Of a DNA stretch of 64,000 nt, positions 25,437 to 36,213 are shown piece by piece. Every line of letters begins with the position of its first letter. Position 1 is the stretch's first letter. The notes beneath the pieces are model-generated. The model was not told the origin of the DNA. It saw nothing but the letters and a program-made list of their open reading frames with translations, and ran no database searches. Made by a program: the position numbers and the translations under genes. Origin of the DNA: Andrena cerasifolii. Its lineage: Eukaryota > Arthropoda > Insecta > Hymenoptera > Andrenidae. The stretch spans positions 22,969,001-23,033,000 of the forward strand of contig NC_135119.1 in NCBI RefSeq assembly GCF_050908995.1. The letters are read 5' to 3'.

Positions 25437-25487
25437 TTATTATTTTTAATTTTTTTATGGGGATCAAATTTGCGAACGCAGAATTAG
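25323..25487. mobile_element. small MITE-like element carrying a microsatellite
   Basis: The outer 20 bp are imperfect inverted repeats: CTAATTAGAGCATTCGCAAA on the left and the complement of CTAATTCTGCGTTCGCAAAT on the right. The 165-bp interval contains an (ATT)n run. Too short to code for anything. No clear target duplication. Confidence 0.4.
25403..25447. repeat. (ATT)n microsatellite
   Basis: About eleven ATT units followed by a degenerate T-rich tail. Confidence 0.9.
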
Positions 25488-28400
25488 TAACGGCGGCAGG
25501 AGTTTTGAACACCTTGAATACATTGTTCGATCCGGTTTGTAAGACATGTTCCGTAGACCGTTAAACAGTAATCAAACAGAGAAATCACAAGTGACTGAGT
25601 GATGAGGAGTTTCTGTGAGGAAGCAATGGCGCCCACTTAAACTGTTGTAAAATTCTAATGCCACCCTATTTAATCTCACATATCCCAGGCTGGGCCACCA
25701 CATTCCCAATAATACTCCACTATAGAAGAACAGAAACTGCAGGATAACATTTGGCTGACCCGCAGCGTGCACCTAAGCCACAAATATTCGATAAGACCGA
25801 TCTCGCTCGGCTGAATTTCGAGGCACATCGGCGCAGGTGAACGTGATCGAAGGCTCTAACTTCGCGCGGCAGGTTCGCCACCGAATTGACAATCTCCCAG
25901 TCGGAGGGGTGAGACTGTACTGCGGCAGCGGTACGTTCGTGCGCGTAAGACGCATGTATGCATAAAATTTAATACAAAAAATTCTTGCCGTGCATGCCTC
26001 GTAAAAGTTCCTTTACGATAAGGGGCGGATGGCGTGCTCGAAGGAAGCCAGAATGGGGAGATCAAACGCGAGGAAGGGAGGGTATAAGTTACCCGGCGAG
26101 CCGCCACCGAAAGAACTAATATATTCCGCCAGACAGAAATAAAATTATTGGCCCGAAAGGGTATTATCGATATCCGGAAGATATCGAAAGCCCGAAACAC
26201 GCGGTCCGCTCGCGAGGGCTCCAGTGGATATTCAAATGAATCGATATCACCTGTTTTCCTTTTCTGAAATTAATTTCGAGACGCTAAACCGAGCCGAGCC
26301 CGTTCATCCCCGTAGCGTCGTCTCCCTGACGATCCTCTCAGCGAACTTCCCTCGTATCCCTGTCGCCGTTCCGGCTCTCTATATTAAAAATGATCATTTC
26401 GCCGCCGCTCCTTGATGGATCCGCTCTCGCTTTACGGCCGAGCGTGTTTTCCTTTCCCGGTTCATTTCACTCGATCCTTTCTCATCACGCGATTATATTC
26501 CACTGTTGTTCCTGCGGTATTGATAAAACCGAAGAAGTTTTCCTGAAATTCGGGGAGTTTTTGCAGAACTTTGCTGCCTATCTATATATATTTTATCAGC
26601 GATAAATCGCGCCTGCTCAATCCAGCCCCAATCCTATCTTCCCACTGTTACAACACTGGCGACACTCCCTCCTCTCTCATTACCAGGGATGTTATTACAG
26701 GAGCATCCCTCTCGCCTTTACTACCAGTCAAACTAATCGCAAACAATTCCGTCGCGCTCTCGGGGCTCGCGCGAGCGGGAGCCATTGTAAAAGTCGGCTT
26801 CGGAGGGGGTGGCTGAATATTAAAACATCTCGTTGAATAATTCGCTGAGGGGGGGGTGGGTGAGCGGCTGAAAATAGCCAAGGAAGAGGGGAGATCCGAG
26901 AACACGGCTCGCTCCGCGCAAGGGAAAAGGGAGCGGCCGTGGCGGCGCTTGTCCCGGTGAGAAAGACAATTTCAGGTTAGGAAGCAGTTCATCACTAATG
27001 CATAAAGCCGTGAGGAGTAGTAGGGCGCGCGAGCCAACCTACGCGGAGGGATGACGGGGGGATAGCCAGCCGGTGAGGGGGTTTAACCGACGGCAGCCAT
27101 GTTTGTATAATATATTCGACTGCAATAATAGAGTCACTTTGGAAGTAGCATTACCTGCTTGCACTACTACGCCGGGCTTCGTAGATTGCAGGAACGACTG
27201 TTTGCACTCTCTAAATATAATAAAGCCAGGGGTTCTCCGACAAGCGCCGCGTCGTGCCCCCTCTTCGTAGATCCCGCGAGTAGAACGCGGGGTCAGGGGT
27301 TGGGGAGCAACCCGGGAGGAACGCAAACCGAGATTCGGATCGAGACTAGGGCGCGTGAATCTCAGTGGATGTATTCTGCCCTCCTGCAGCGGCATTTACC
27401 GAAACTGTTAGTCTCGCGAGGTCCTTCGAGGTGCACTGGAAATATCGCCTAACGGAATGTCCACTGAATGACACTCGATTAGCTCACGATCGCCTTTCGT
27501 TCGCGAAGTGACGGCGGGAATCTTTCTACAAGTTCGAATTTTTATTTACTGTTATTATTAAATGACTTTATTGCACCGTTGCAATTAAAATTAAAATTAC
27601 AATGGCCAGTAGGCGAGGCTCAGCATTAACTTTACCGCCTCCGTGAACGCGAATAGCTCTGGTAGTTATTCTAGAGAAATCGGTAGTAGCGCGAGTGACG
27701 CAGGGGCGCGGAGAAGAGTTCTCAAGTAGTAGCGCTCAGCCTGCGGTCAGACGCAGTTGCCGCGCAGGAAACACTGGAAGACCGCATTGTTCCGAGGGAA
27801 ACAAAAGGATCAGGCCCACGGCCAGACGATTATTCGCCGTTTACCTGGACGGCCAGCGAAAAAAGGGCTCGGCCGGAGCGGAAAATGGAACCACGAAGGC
27901 GAATAAAGCGAACGCGTTCAGGCAACGGGACAAAGGGCGTTAAGCGAGAAACGAGTCGTCGCGGGAGAATGTGAAAACGGCGGATGGGGACTGTCTGCGT
28001 GGAGAGACGGGACAGGGACGCTGATAGAGGGAGGGGGTGTATTGGCCATGGTTAATTGATTACGTATCGTGGGAACGGTCGAAGGGTTTAATAACACGGA
28101 AAGTAGATGCGCTCGGCTAATACTTATCCCCGGGGAATATTTTTTCATCTTACGTTAAAGCACCCTACCCTTTGCCTCCCTGGACCTCGTGATTTAATAT
28201 TGTTCCTTCAATAATTAATTGAACGTCTCGGATATTAAAGACGCGGCACGGCGAAAAGAAAGAAGCAGGAGCGAGAAGGATGGAGCGAGCCTCGAGTTGC
28301 TGTTTAAGTCTCTGGCGCCGCGTATAATAGCCTGAGTCAATAAATGCGAGGGAGAAAGCGCGGAGAGGCTTCTCTTTTTATACGTCTCGCAATGCCACCT

Positions 28401-29778
28401 GCTACGAAGGTGTCTCAATACGTTCAACGGCGCATAGCAGCTTCTTTTGTGAAGATTCTGCGACAAAGTACGAGTTGGCTTGCTGCCACTGCGACTCTCC
28501 TTCGACCACCTTTATATGGCGGAAAGCTTGTCGGAATAGTGTTCCTATCTCCGATCCCACCCCTCCAGTACCGAACCCTTATCCCGGGGGAACGTCCGAT
28601 TTACGGCCTGTTAAAAAAGTTACGCTAAATGAGAACTTCTTCTGCGCGGGGAGAACTTGGAAATTAGACTCGGAGTTGGCTGGAGATATCAGCGGATCGG
28701 ATTCGCAGGTTATCGTAAAAGTGTCCTGAATGAGGAATCGCTTGTTCGCTGGTAGCTTTTCAGCAACATTTCATAAGGTTATTCGTGATTCTATTTCTCT
28801 ACGTACTAGGGGAAGCCACAAGCCTCGACAATAGAGTAACTCACTCTCTACGGTGGCTATCCTACAATAAGCAAAACTGAATACTGCGCTTGGATTTCTT
28901 TTTACCACAGAGCGCGACCTGTTTCTCCGAGTAGTGGAAAAATATAGGCTACTCTTGTCTCGAAGCAACTCCGACGTCCACTTTCCCAGAGATCGGCTAA
29001 TTGATACAGCGAATCAGCTCGTGCCAGCAGCAATTTTTACGAATTCGTTACCAGTGCGAGGCGCTTTTATCCTGCGGCGTCTTCTGCCCGTGGAAAACTT
29101 TTAATGAAGCCGCGCCTGCGTCACAGGGCACACGGGAGAGCGGGAAACAGGTCGAGCAGGTTTCTCGCTCCGCCCGCGCGAAACATATTTTAATATCCTG
29201 CCAATTTAATACGCCGCGCCTCCCCCAATGTAGCCGGAGCCGCGAGTTTTAATAAAGTGTCATCCATAGCGCAACGTCCGCGGAAAGTGGGTGTCGCGCG
29301 ATTGCGTTTTTCTCATCTCCAGCCCACATCCATTGTTTGTCCTCTCTCCCCTCCGGTGGTACGTTGTTTCGCACTAACCCGGGCGGGCCATTTTGCCCGG
29401 CGAAAAGTAAGTGAGCACCTGCTGTTATTATATTTAACCAGTGTAAATACGAGCTGCCGTGGCAATCTTAACAGCGGAGCTGCGCCTCGCTGCTGCAACC
29501 GCGAATACTTCGTTATGCGCTGTGGATTCTGTTGGAAGTATTAAAGATTGAGAGCAGCCGGTTGTTGTACTGCAGTGCCACGTATTTCCGTTCGGGGGTT
29601 GCGAAACAGGGGTAGGCACTGGGTTCTATTTCGAGGTGGACGCAAATACAGTAGCTATAGGTTACTCTGGCTGGGTCACAAAGGGTAATTATTTCTTGCG
29701 ATAGTATCATTGCCTTGGGCGAGGAAGTTCAGGGAATCGTGAGGGTGGAGAATTATCCAATAAAATGTGGATGACACG
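25488..29778. other. unique non-coding DNA, no gene seen
   Basis: GC-rich to mixed unique sequence with no transposon arms found. A block at 29323-29408 has an acceptor-like CTCATCTCCAG and a donor GTAAGTGAG but low-complexity coding content. Other open frames are chance-like. Confidence 0.5.
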
Positions 29779-29919
29779 TATTTAAACGTACCTTAAAGGA
29801 TTTTTCAAATTTTTGACAATTGACGACTTTACAGCTGTTTGAAATTAAGTATTAACTTTTTTTCAATACATCCAGAATGTAAATAAAAAATAAAAACCTC
29901 GAAAAGAAGGGTACAGGTG

Positions 29920-30090
29920 AAGCGATCGCGTTAAAGTTCGATTTTTCTAGAAAATATTATCAAAATCGTTCTTTCAACGATGCAGTCCGTTAGTTTAGAT
30001 GTAGAAGAGATTTGCCCATGCATTAATTTCGTATGCCCACCCTCCAGAATCGAATTATTAATAAAGCGATCGCGTTAAAGTTCGATTTTA
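29920..30090. repeat. direct repeat pair, 143 bp apart
   Basis: AAGCGATCGCGTTAAAGTTC plus flanking bases occurs at 29920-29946 and again at 30063-30090. It may mark a tandem duplication or an insertion boundary inside the foldback. Confidence 0.7.
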
Positions 30091-30363
30091 CTTTCGATCA
30101 TACTTTCTATGGGAAACCTATTACAATATATTAAACACAAGCTTAAAATCAGAAGATACAATAAATTTAACAAGAAATTAGTCAATAGTGAAGAGAATAA
30201 CTACATTATTTTCCAGTCATTTTTTATGTTTTATCGAAATCGGAACTTTTAGCCCCGGCCTCCCCTACACCATTTAAGTAATCCCTAATTTCTCGATAGT
30301 CTCCACGCTTAAAATTATAATAAGTATAAGAGTTACGCAACATACACTTCGGAGCCGGTAAAT

Positions 30364-30684
30364 TTAAGAATACATGTAAGAAGAAAGAGTTACCTTTGAC
30401 ATATCATCATTAGAAAAACACAGATCAAGCATGTTATTGAATGGGTTATAAACGATGTTCCTCTGATGCAAATTATAGTAGTTGAACAACTGTGACAAGA
30501 ATTCCGCAGAGATGATGGAGTTCGATGAAGCATTTTCCCTTGAGGAGAAGGATAACAGCGAATGTTGAGTAGACCAGTTAATATGAGGAAGGTTGTAGTT
30601 CCCAAATAAGTATATATGGCTGACTGAGTGCTGATCCAATATTTCGGTTACACCATTGCAGTAACCGTATATTGGATATAAAAA
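30364..30684 (-). pseudogene. LINE endonuclease-domain fragment (jockey-like)
   Basis: The minus-strand frame runs from a stop at 30685-30687 to TAA at 30364. It contains YLFGNYNLPHINW, matching the GDFN-P-I-W block of the apurinic-like endonuclease of non-LTR retrotransposons. FLSQLFNYYNLHQRN and NPFNNMLDLCFSN then follow in the usual order. In this family the endonuclease nicks the target DNA before reverse transcription. The family Asp of the GDFN motif is Asn here (GNYN), which would probably damage activity. Only about 105 residues remain, of an ORF usually longer than 800 with a reverse transcriptase; upstream and downstream parts are missing. It sits inside a foldback element, so it arrived after or together with that insertion. 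Family assignment is from motif memory. Confidence 0.75.
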
Positions 30685-31258
30685 TCAGTAAAACATTTCC
30701 TCCTTCAGTTTTTTTTTTTCAAATACGTACCATTTTCGAGAATCCTGTATAAGAATATCAGGTATAGCCGCTTGGCCGCTGCGAGTACCTCGGCGCTTGG
30801 CGACGCAGCGTCAACGTTCGACAATTTTTACAGGGCCAATTTTAAAATGCCCATATTTTTTAAAATTTGTCCATCAAGGGAAAGGATAGAACTATATTCT
30901 CCTATTTGTTTAGTTTTTTAAAATCGTGCCCGATGTTAAAAACCTGCATTTGTTTAAAATAATTGCACAAAAATGGTTCAATTTTTTTTTTAAACTGAAA
31001 TAATTTTTTCTTAAAACTTCAATGTCTTCTCTATAAGCACCGTAAAGCTCATCTCCATCCGTTTACTACTTCCATAGCTATAATGTATTGAAAAAAAGTT
31101 AGCACTTAACTTCAAACAGCTGTAAAATCGTCATTTTTGAAGATTTTGAAAAATCCTTTGAGATACGTTTAAATATCACTACAGACTACAACATATTCAA
31201 ATTTCAGCAATCTACGGAAACTTATTTCGAAATCTGTCCGAGTTCGCATGGAATGTCC

Positions 31259-31803
31259 CATGTCGACAAGCTAATTGCGGATTAAAGTGGAGAGGAAGTA
31301 TTATATTAATAGGTGACACGTTTCGACGAAGCTAACGTCAGACGATTTTCAGTTTCCTGTTCGATTTCGACGAGTATCGTTATAGACTTTAATGCACCGT
31401 CCAGACGAATAAAACCTGGACGAGTCGCATGACTTTATTGGATCCCGCACGTGCGCGGGTCTGCTGCACATTCTGACGAAAATTCACGTTTAAACCGGCG
31501 TTTTCGTCCACGTACGGCCTAACATATATCTAATAACGGCTCTCTGGCCAATCCTCATCTGTGTCCTTTATTGGTTTCCAATATTACGTCAATAATTTCT
31601 AGTTTTCCCCCTCCTAATGGTCGTTTTCGTTTGTGCAACGAAGGGAGGACAGGGGACGACGCATACAAGCTCATCGATTAGACTTCAATGGGATATACTC
31701 ATCCCCTATCTTTTTCTACAACTCCATCCCACGGTTCTATTCACCTGCTTCGATCACTTCTCGTTTTCAAACGAGGAGCCCCAAAAATATCACAATCGGG
31801 CAC
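31259..31803. other. unique non-coding DNA, no gene seen
   Basis: Unique sequence between nested insertions. An overlapping + frame at 31617-31919 runs into the next element and has no domain. Confidence 0.45.
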
Positions 31804-33018
31804 TTACAAGGCAACTTCGCAAACCCTTCCTCACCGATTGGAACGCCACTTTGTGGGTTTATAAAGTGACTCAAGACAAGAACAACGGTATGTTTCATTC
31901 GTGCGCAATCGTCCTTTAAGTGGTTATACCTAAAAAGAGGCGAATATTTGTGAATTTTTTTTGAAGAAGCGCAAGCGTATATTTTTACAAATTTTTTGCG
32001 CTTAAAAGAGCAACATTCAAAGAAAATTTAGTAATTTTTTCGTAGAAAAATATTTAAGTTTATGATTAAGTAACAACCAACATCCAAGAAGCATTTTTAA
32101 AAATTTGGTTTTGCGGTGAACACTGCCATTCGAAACCTGATTATCTAAAATCAAAAAACAAATAAGATTTCGTTAGTATATTAATGTATCCTCAGGTTGA
32201 CGGAGAGAATTTTCCGAAATAATAATTTAAAACAAAATGGCGGCTATTTAAAGTTGAAATCCTGATTTTTACATTAAAAATCCCGGGGAAAAAATCATGA
32301 TTTCAACTTTAAATAACCACCATTTTGTTTTAAATTAATATTTCGGAAAATTTTCTCCGTCAATCGGAAGATAAATTAATATACTAACGAAATCTTTTTC
32401 GTTTTTTTATTTTAGATAATCTGGTTCCGAATGGGAGTGCTCACCGCAAAATCAAATTTTTAAAAATGCTTCTTGGATGTCTGTTATTACTTTATTATAA
32501 ACGCAAATATTTTTCTACGAAAAAATTACCAAATGTTCTTTAAATATTGCTCTTTTAAGCGCAAAAAGTTTTGTAAAAATATAAGCTTCCGCTTCTTCAA
32601 AAAAAATTCACAAATATTCGCCTCTTTTCGGCCGCCTGACTAGGTATAACCCCTTAAGGGTGTGAAAACTAACCTCAAAGTCAAACAGGCACTTCGACTT
32701 TATCGAGGATAACTCTTAAAGTACAAGGGACAGAGAACAAATATTAAACAAAAGCTGAATGGTACAGAAAGCACTGCAAACTTGCGTTGACAAAATCATG
32801 AAAAGAGTTTAAAAAAGAAAATACTTGACGAAAACCAACTTTTTTCAAAATTTTCTTAACGCAAGTTTACAGCGCTTAGAGCAGCATTAAACTGTTGTTT
32901 ATTTTAAAGGGCGATTGGGCACGAATGAAACATACCGTTGTTCTTCTATTGACTCACTCTATAAACTTACAAAGTTGCGTTCCAATCGATGAATTTGGGT
33001 TCGCGGTGTTCCGTTGTT
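31804..33018. mobile_element. outer foldback element interrupted by a TTAA element
   Basis: The left arm (about 31804-31915) and right arm (about 32902-33018) are reverse complements over some 110 bp; the best block is AACAACGGTATGTTTCATTC and its complement. Inside the right half a further inverted pair (GCAAACTTGCGTT near 32777 and AACGCAAGTTTAC near 32860) suggests a loop hairpin. A complete TTAA-flanked element (31920-32653) has inserted immediately inside the left arm, so this outer element is older. No coding capacity. Confidence 0.65.
31920..32653. mobile_element. TTAA-flanked foldback, nested (element C)
   Basis: Bounded by TTAA at 31916-31919 and 32654-32657. The right end, read inward, is GGGGTTATACCTAGTCAGGC; the left end has GTGGTTATACCTA and then lacks about 14 bp of it. 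The arms are about 350 bp each and nearly meet in the middle around 32280, where AAAAATCCCGGGG marks the centre. TTAA duplication with G-rich ends is the pattern of Kolobok-type elements (family knowledge); piggyBac also uses TTAA but normally starts with C-rich ends. Non-coding. Confidence 0.78.
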
Positions 33019-34889
33019 AGCTTCTTCCATTATTTACACTCAGTTTCATATTTCTTTAATCGTTGCCAGCGTTACTACAATCTTATATAAGCAATCTTAT
33101 AAAGCATCATCGTTCCATAATCTGTTCATCTCACATCGAACAAGCTTCCGCGGCATTAATCCATCCCGGAGGCATCCATCGAGCCCGGAGTTCTCCCGTT
33201 GCGCTGCAACCCGCACGTACGTCTGTCTAACGCGTAGCTGCGCGTAGTTCTGCATCATCATCATCCAAGACTGACAAGATTAAAGTCCCCGGCCAGCGGA
33301 ACGGTCGTATTATTGGAAAATGGAGCCGCGGTATCCCTACGTGCAGCGTATACGAGAAGCCCGGGGGGCAAGAATTGATTCGAAACGCTCGGACGACGGT
33401 CAACTATTCGAGCCACCCTCGCCGAAGCAACGCCCAGTGCACAAGCCTCGTCGATGCTCCGCTGCAGCCACCCTCGTTTTATTCCCCCTCCTTATACACC
33501 CACCATCCGTGTCCTCATCTCATACCCGGTGTCTCTGCTCGTGTCCCTACCCCGAGATTAGTGGCTCTAAATCAGCCGCGGAAACCGTCGGTCCGAAGAG
33601 GAAACGTAGCTAGTCGGCGAGAGCTGGCCCGCTCCCGCAACAGGGAGCAGGGTGGACGAAAAGGGCGACGGAGGGTGAGCAGGCCGAATAATCCAGCTGG
33701 CCAACCACGCGTGGGATTAAGGAAGTCTGTGGTCTTTTCAAAATCTCGGCCATCTAGCTAGCCCGGTTCCAGTTGGCTTAGGGGTGGATATCTTCGCCAG
33801 GGGAGAGAAAGCGTGCGTATCAAGGGCGGGAGAGTGTAATCGAACGGCTGATATCGCGATACTATTACGCTGATAGAGTTTCACGGGCTGACGGGCTGCC
33901 GGCGGACGAACACCCTCGGACAATTCGTAGACGTTACTTTCCGTTGAATATCAAGTTCACCGCTCTGCCTCCGCGGGGGTAGGTGTCTTTTCAATTACCT
34001 ATGTCGCTCTGGAGTTACTACAGGCTTTTGTTCCTTCAAATACATTTCCCACCACCCCTTTTTTTCACCTTTGGATACATTCATATTCTGTATTCTTGCC
34101 CCAAGTGTCGCCTAGCTGTTGCGTTTACGTCTGTTTAAATACTCGAGAGCGTACTTCCATCGGTACCAACCGCCCCGCGGTGTTATCGAGCTCAGGCCAC
34201 TGCACGAGGGTGAATTTCCCGTGGAATAGAAATATCATTTCGACTAACGTGCACGGGTAGATCCGTTGATCCGTTGGCTTGGCTGTGAAAATTTTCTCCC
34301 CCGCCGTTGGATGCTCCGTTGTGAGGATTTATCGGGGTGGATAAAAGGAACGACGGAAGATTCGCGGTGTGGATCGTCTTTTTGGTGGAGGAGCTGCTGA
34401 GCGGCGACCGTACAGACAGACCTAACGGCCGGAGGAGGCAGCGAGAGGTGGGAAAGCAGCGAGAAGGACAGAGACGAGGCAGAGAATAATTTTTGAGGAA
34501 ATACATTTTTCCTGCCCCCTCCCCGTGGCGAGATACCCATCCGTTCTTCGGGCCATATACCGCGCGCGATGGCGCTATGGTGTCGAGCGAGAAGGATGAA
34601 GGCACCTCCTCTCTTCGCCCGCAATTTTTTATCTAAACGCCTTCGCCTCTCCTGCTCAAGTTCGAGAGCCACGATGAACCGTATCGTTTTCTCAGCAACG
34701 GTGCGCGACTGCTGCACAGACGCGAGTACGTTACGGAAGGAAACTCGACGAATTATCGAGTTTTCCGTGGTCCACTAGGCGCTCTTTTGCTTTTGGCGGG
34801 TTCTCATTGTGGCTTCTTTCTTCGATTATCTTAGAAATCGTTCTCCGACTTAAATTGCTTCGTTTCGAGAAGGCGGATTATAGAATTAA
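33019..34889. other. unique non-coding DNA, no gene seen
   Basis: CpG-rich unique DNA. The 128-157 codon frames here are Arg/Ser/Pro-rich on both strands, as expected for chance frames in GC-rich DNA. Confidence 0.5.
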
Positions 34890-35252
34890 GGGGTCATTCA
34901 TGTAATCACTCTGCAAAATTCAGCAACATTCAAGTTTTTTTTTACTGAGTGAATACAATGATTAACAATGTCAAACTTTTTTCGTTTATGAAGCTACTTA
35001 TAATGTATACGGTATAATTTTTAAATACACTTTTAATTGCGTTTTTTCAATATTATCTGGAGGTAAAAATCGCGCCTTTGAAAATAAATTCTCGTCTGAC
35101 TCATCTGAAATAAAAAAACCAAGCTGATTCTTAATCATTATGAGTACTGCTATCGCAGGTGCCAGAATTAGCCACGGAAGTAAAAATTTAACAAAATTGC
35201 GCACATTCAAACCTCAAGCCTCCATTTTTACTTTTGTGGCATAAATGACCCC
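34890..35252. mobile_element. TTAA-flanked MITE (element A)
   Basis: Lies between TTAA at 34886-34889 and 35253-35256. The ends are GGGGTCATTCATG and the complement of GGGGTCATTTATG. Beyond about 16 bp the ends diverge, so this is a short-TIR element. The termini match those of element D at 56962. A 70-codon minus frame (34998-35210) lies inside but has no recognised domain. Confidence 0.75.
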
Positions 35253-35256
35253 TTAA

Positions 35257-36209
35257 GGGGACTAGGCAGTCAGAAAGTCGATTTTTTTGTTCTATTTTTC
35301 GAAAGTAACACCCATCCCGAGTAAAATACCGTTTGGTTGATGTTAAAATTCGCAAAATTAAGGATTTTACAGCCGAAAAGGTAGAGCGCGTCATAAACCG
35401 TTTCTGCGCGCACGCAGGTAGACTAATTCCTCTCTCGAAACTTTAAACGCGTTTTTCTCGGAATCATATTTCCTGTTCGTTTTGCAGTGATTGCGAAAAA
35501 ACGGAGGTACAAGTCGATTTGAAAAAAAATTCAGCATATGTGAAACATGTCTAGTTATAACCTGAACCTACGCGTAAGTCTGTGTTCATCAGGCAATAGA
35601 AATGTTTTGTTATCTTGATCGATGATCGAGGTTACGGCAATGTAATTCGATTTTCCAGCCTCTGTTGCTTTCACTTCGAATACGAATTTTAGTTTTTCCA
35701 TTTTCCAAAAAATGTCGTTTTATAATTTGTTATTCCTTCAGAGTAATTGATGGTGATTAACAATAACAAAATTGAGTTTCTCCGTAATCAAGTAATTATA
35801 TTTCGTTATTTACGTTTACTTACAATACTATTTACAAAGTCCCTGCCTGTAATCAAGAAACGACATTTAATGTCACTGATCACCCTGTTAATCTCTATTT
35901 CCAACTTCTGTTAATACCTATAATTTATAATTACTCTGCGTGAATTCCCACGTGCACAACTGTTTTCTGTTTACCCTCTCGTCCTTCACACGCTCTACTT
36001 TATTAGCGTTCGAGAGAACGCGGCAATATTCCAATTAAATTAAAGAAAATTACATTTCCTTTACATATATTATTCAAATAATTTTTTTTTTACTGTTTAT
36101 AGTATTAACAAACATTACCCAAAAGTACTAGTCGCAATTTGTATTCATCTCCTTGTAATTAATTCGCAAAAAATACTTGATTTTCGAGCGGTCTGACTGC
36201 CTAGTCCCC
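35257..36209. mobile_element. TTAA-flanked element abutting element A (element B)
   Basis: Starts right after the TTAA that ends element A and finishes before TTAA at 36210-36213. The ends are the inverted pair GGGGACTAGGCAGTCAGA. The internal AAACGCGTTTTTCTCG block recurs in element D. The 953-bp interior is AT-rich with no long frame. It shares CTAG and CAGTCAG-like end motifs with element C. Confidence 0.78.
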
Positions 36210-36213
36210 TTAA

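Larger units (their letters stand above)
29779..31258. mobile_element. truncated, LINE-interrupted copy of the GGACATTCC foldback family
   Basis: The right part (about 30670-31258) follows the complete copy at 51963-52798 closely, through the shared AGAATCCTGTATAAGAATAT and CTCTATAAGCACCGTAAAGC to the same terminal GGAATGTCC. The left arm begins abruptly at TATTTAAACGTACC and lacks the outer 100 bp. Between the left arm and loop about 0.75 kb of foreign DNA intervenes, including a LINE endonuclease fragment on the minus strand and a 27-bp direct repeat at 29920 and 30063. A block of about 57 bp near 30781-30838 is absent from the complete copy. Confidence 0.75.

Noticed and set aside
29323..29408. 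Block between CTCATCTCCAG and GTAAGTGAG
   Set aside because: Peptide is unremarkable and no other exon supports it.
34244..34717. 157-codon minus-strand frame
   Set aside because: Low-complexity Arg/Ser/Gln content, open in two frames at once, no domain.
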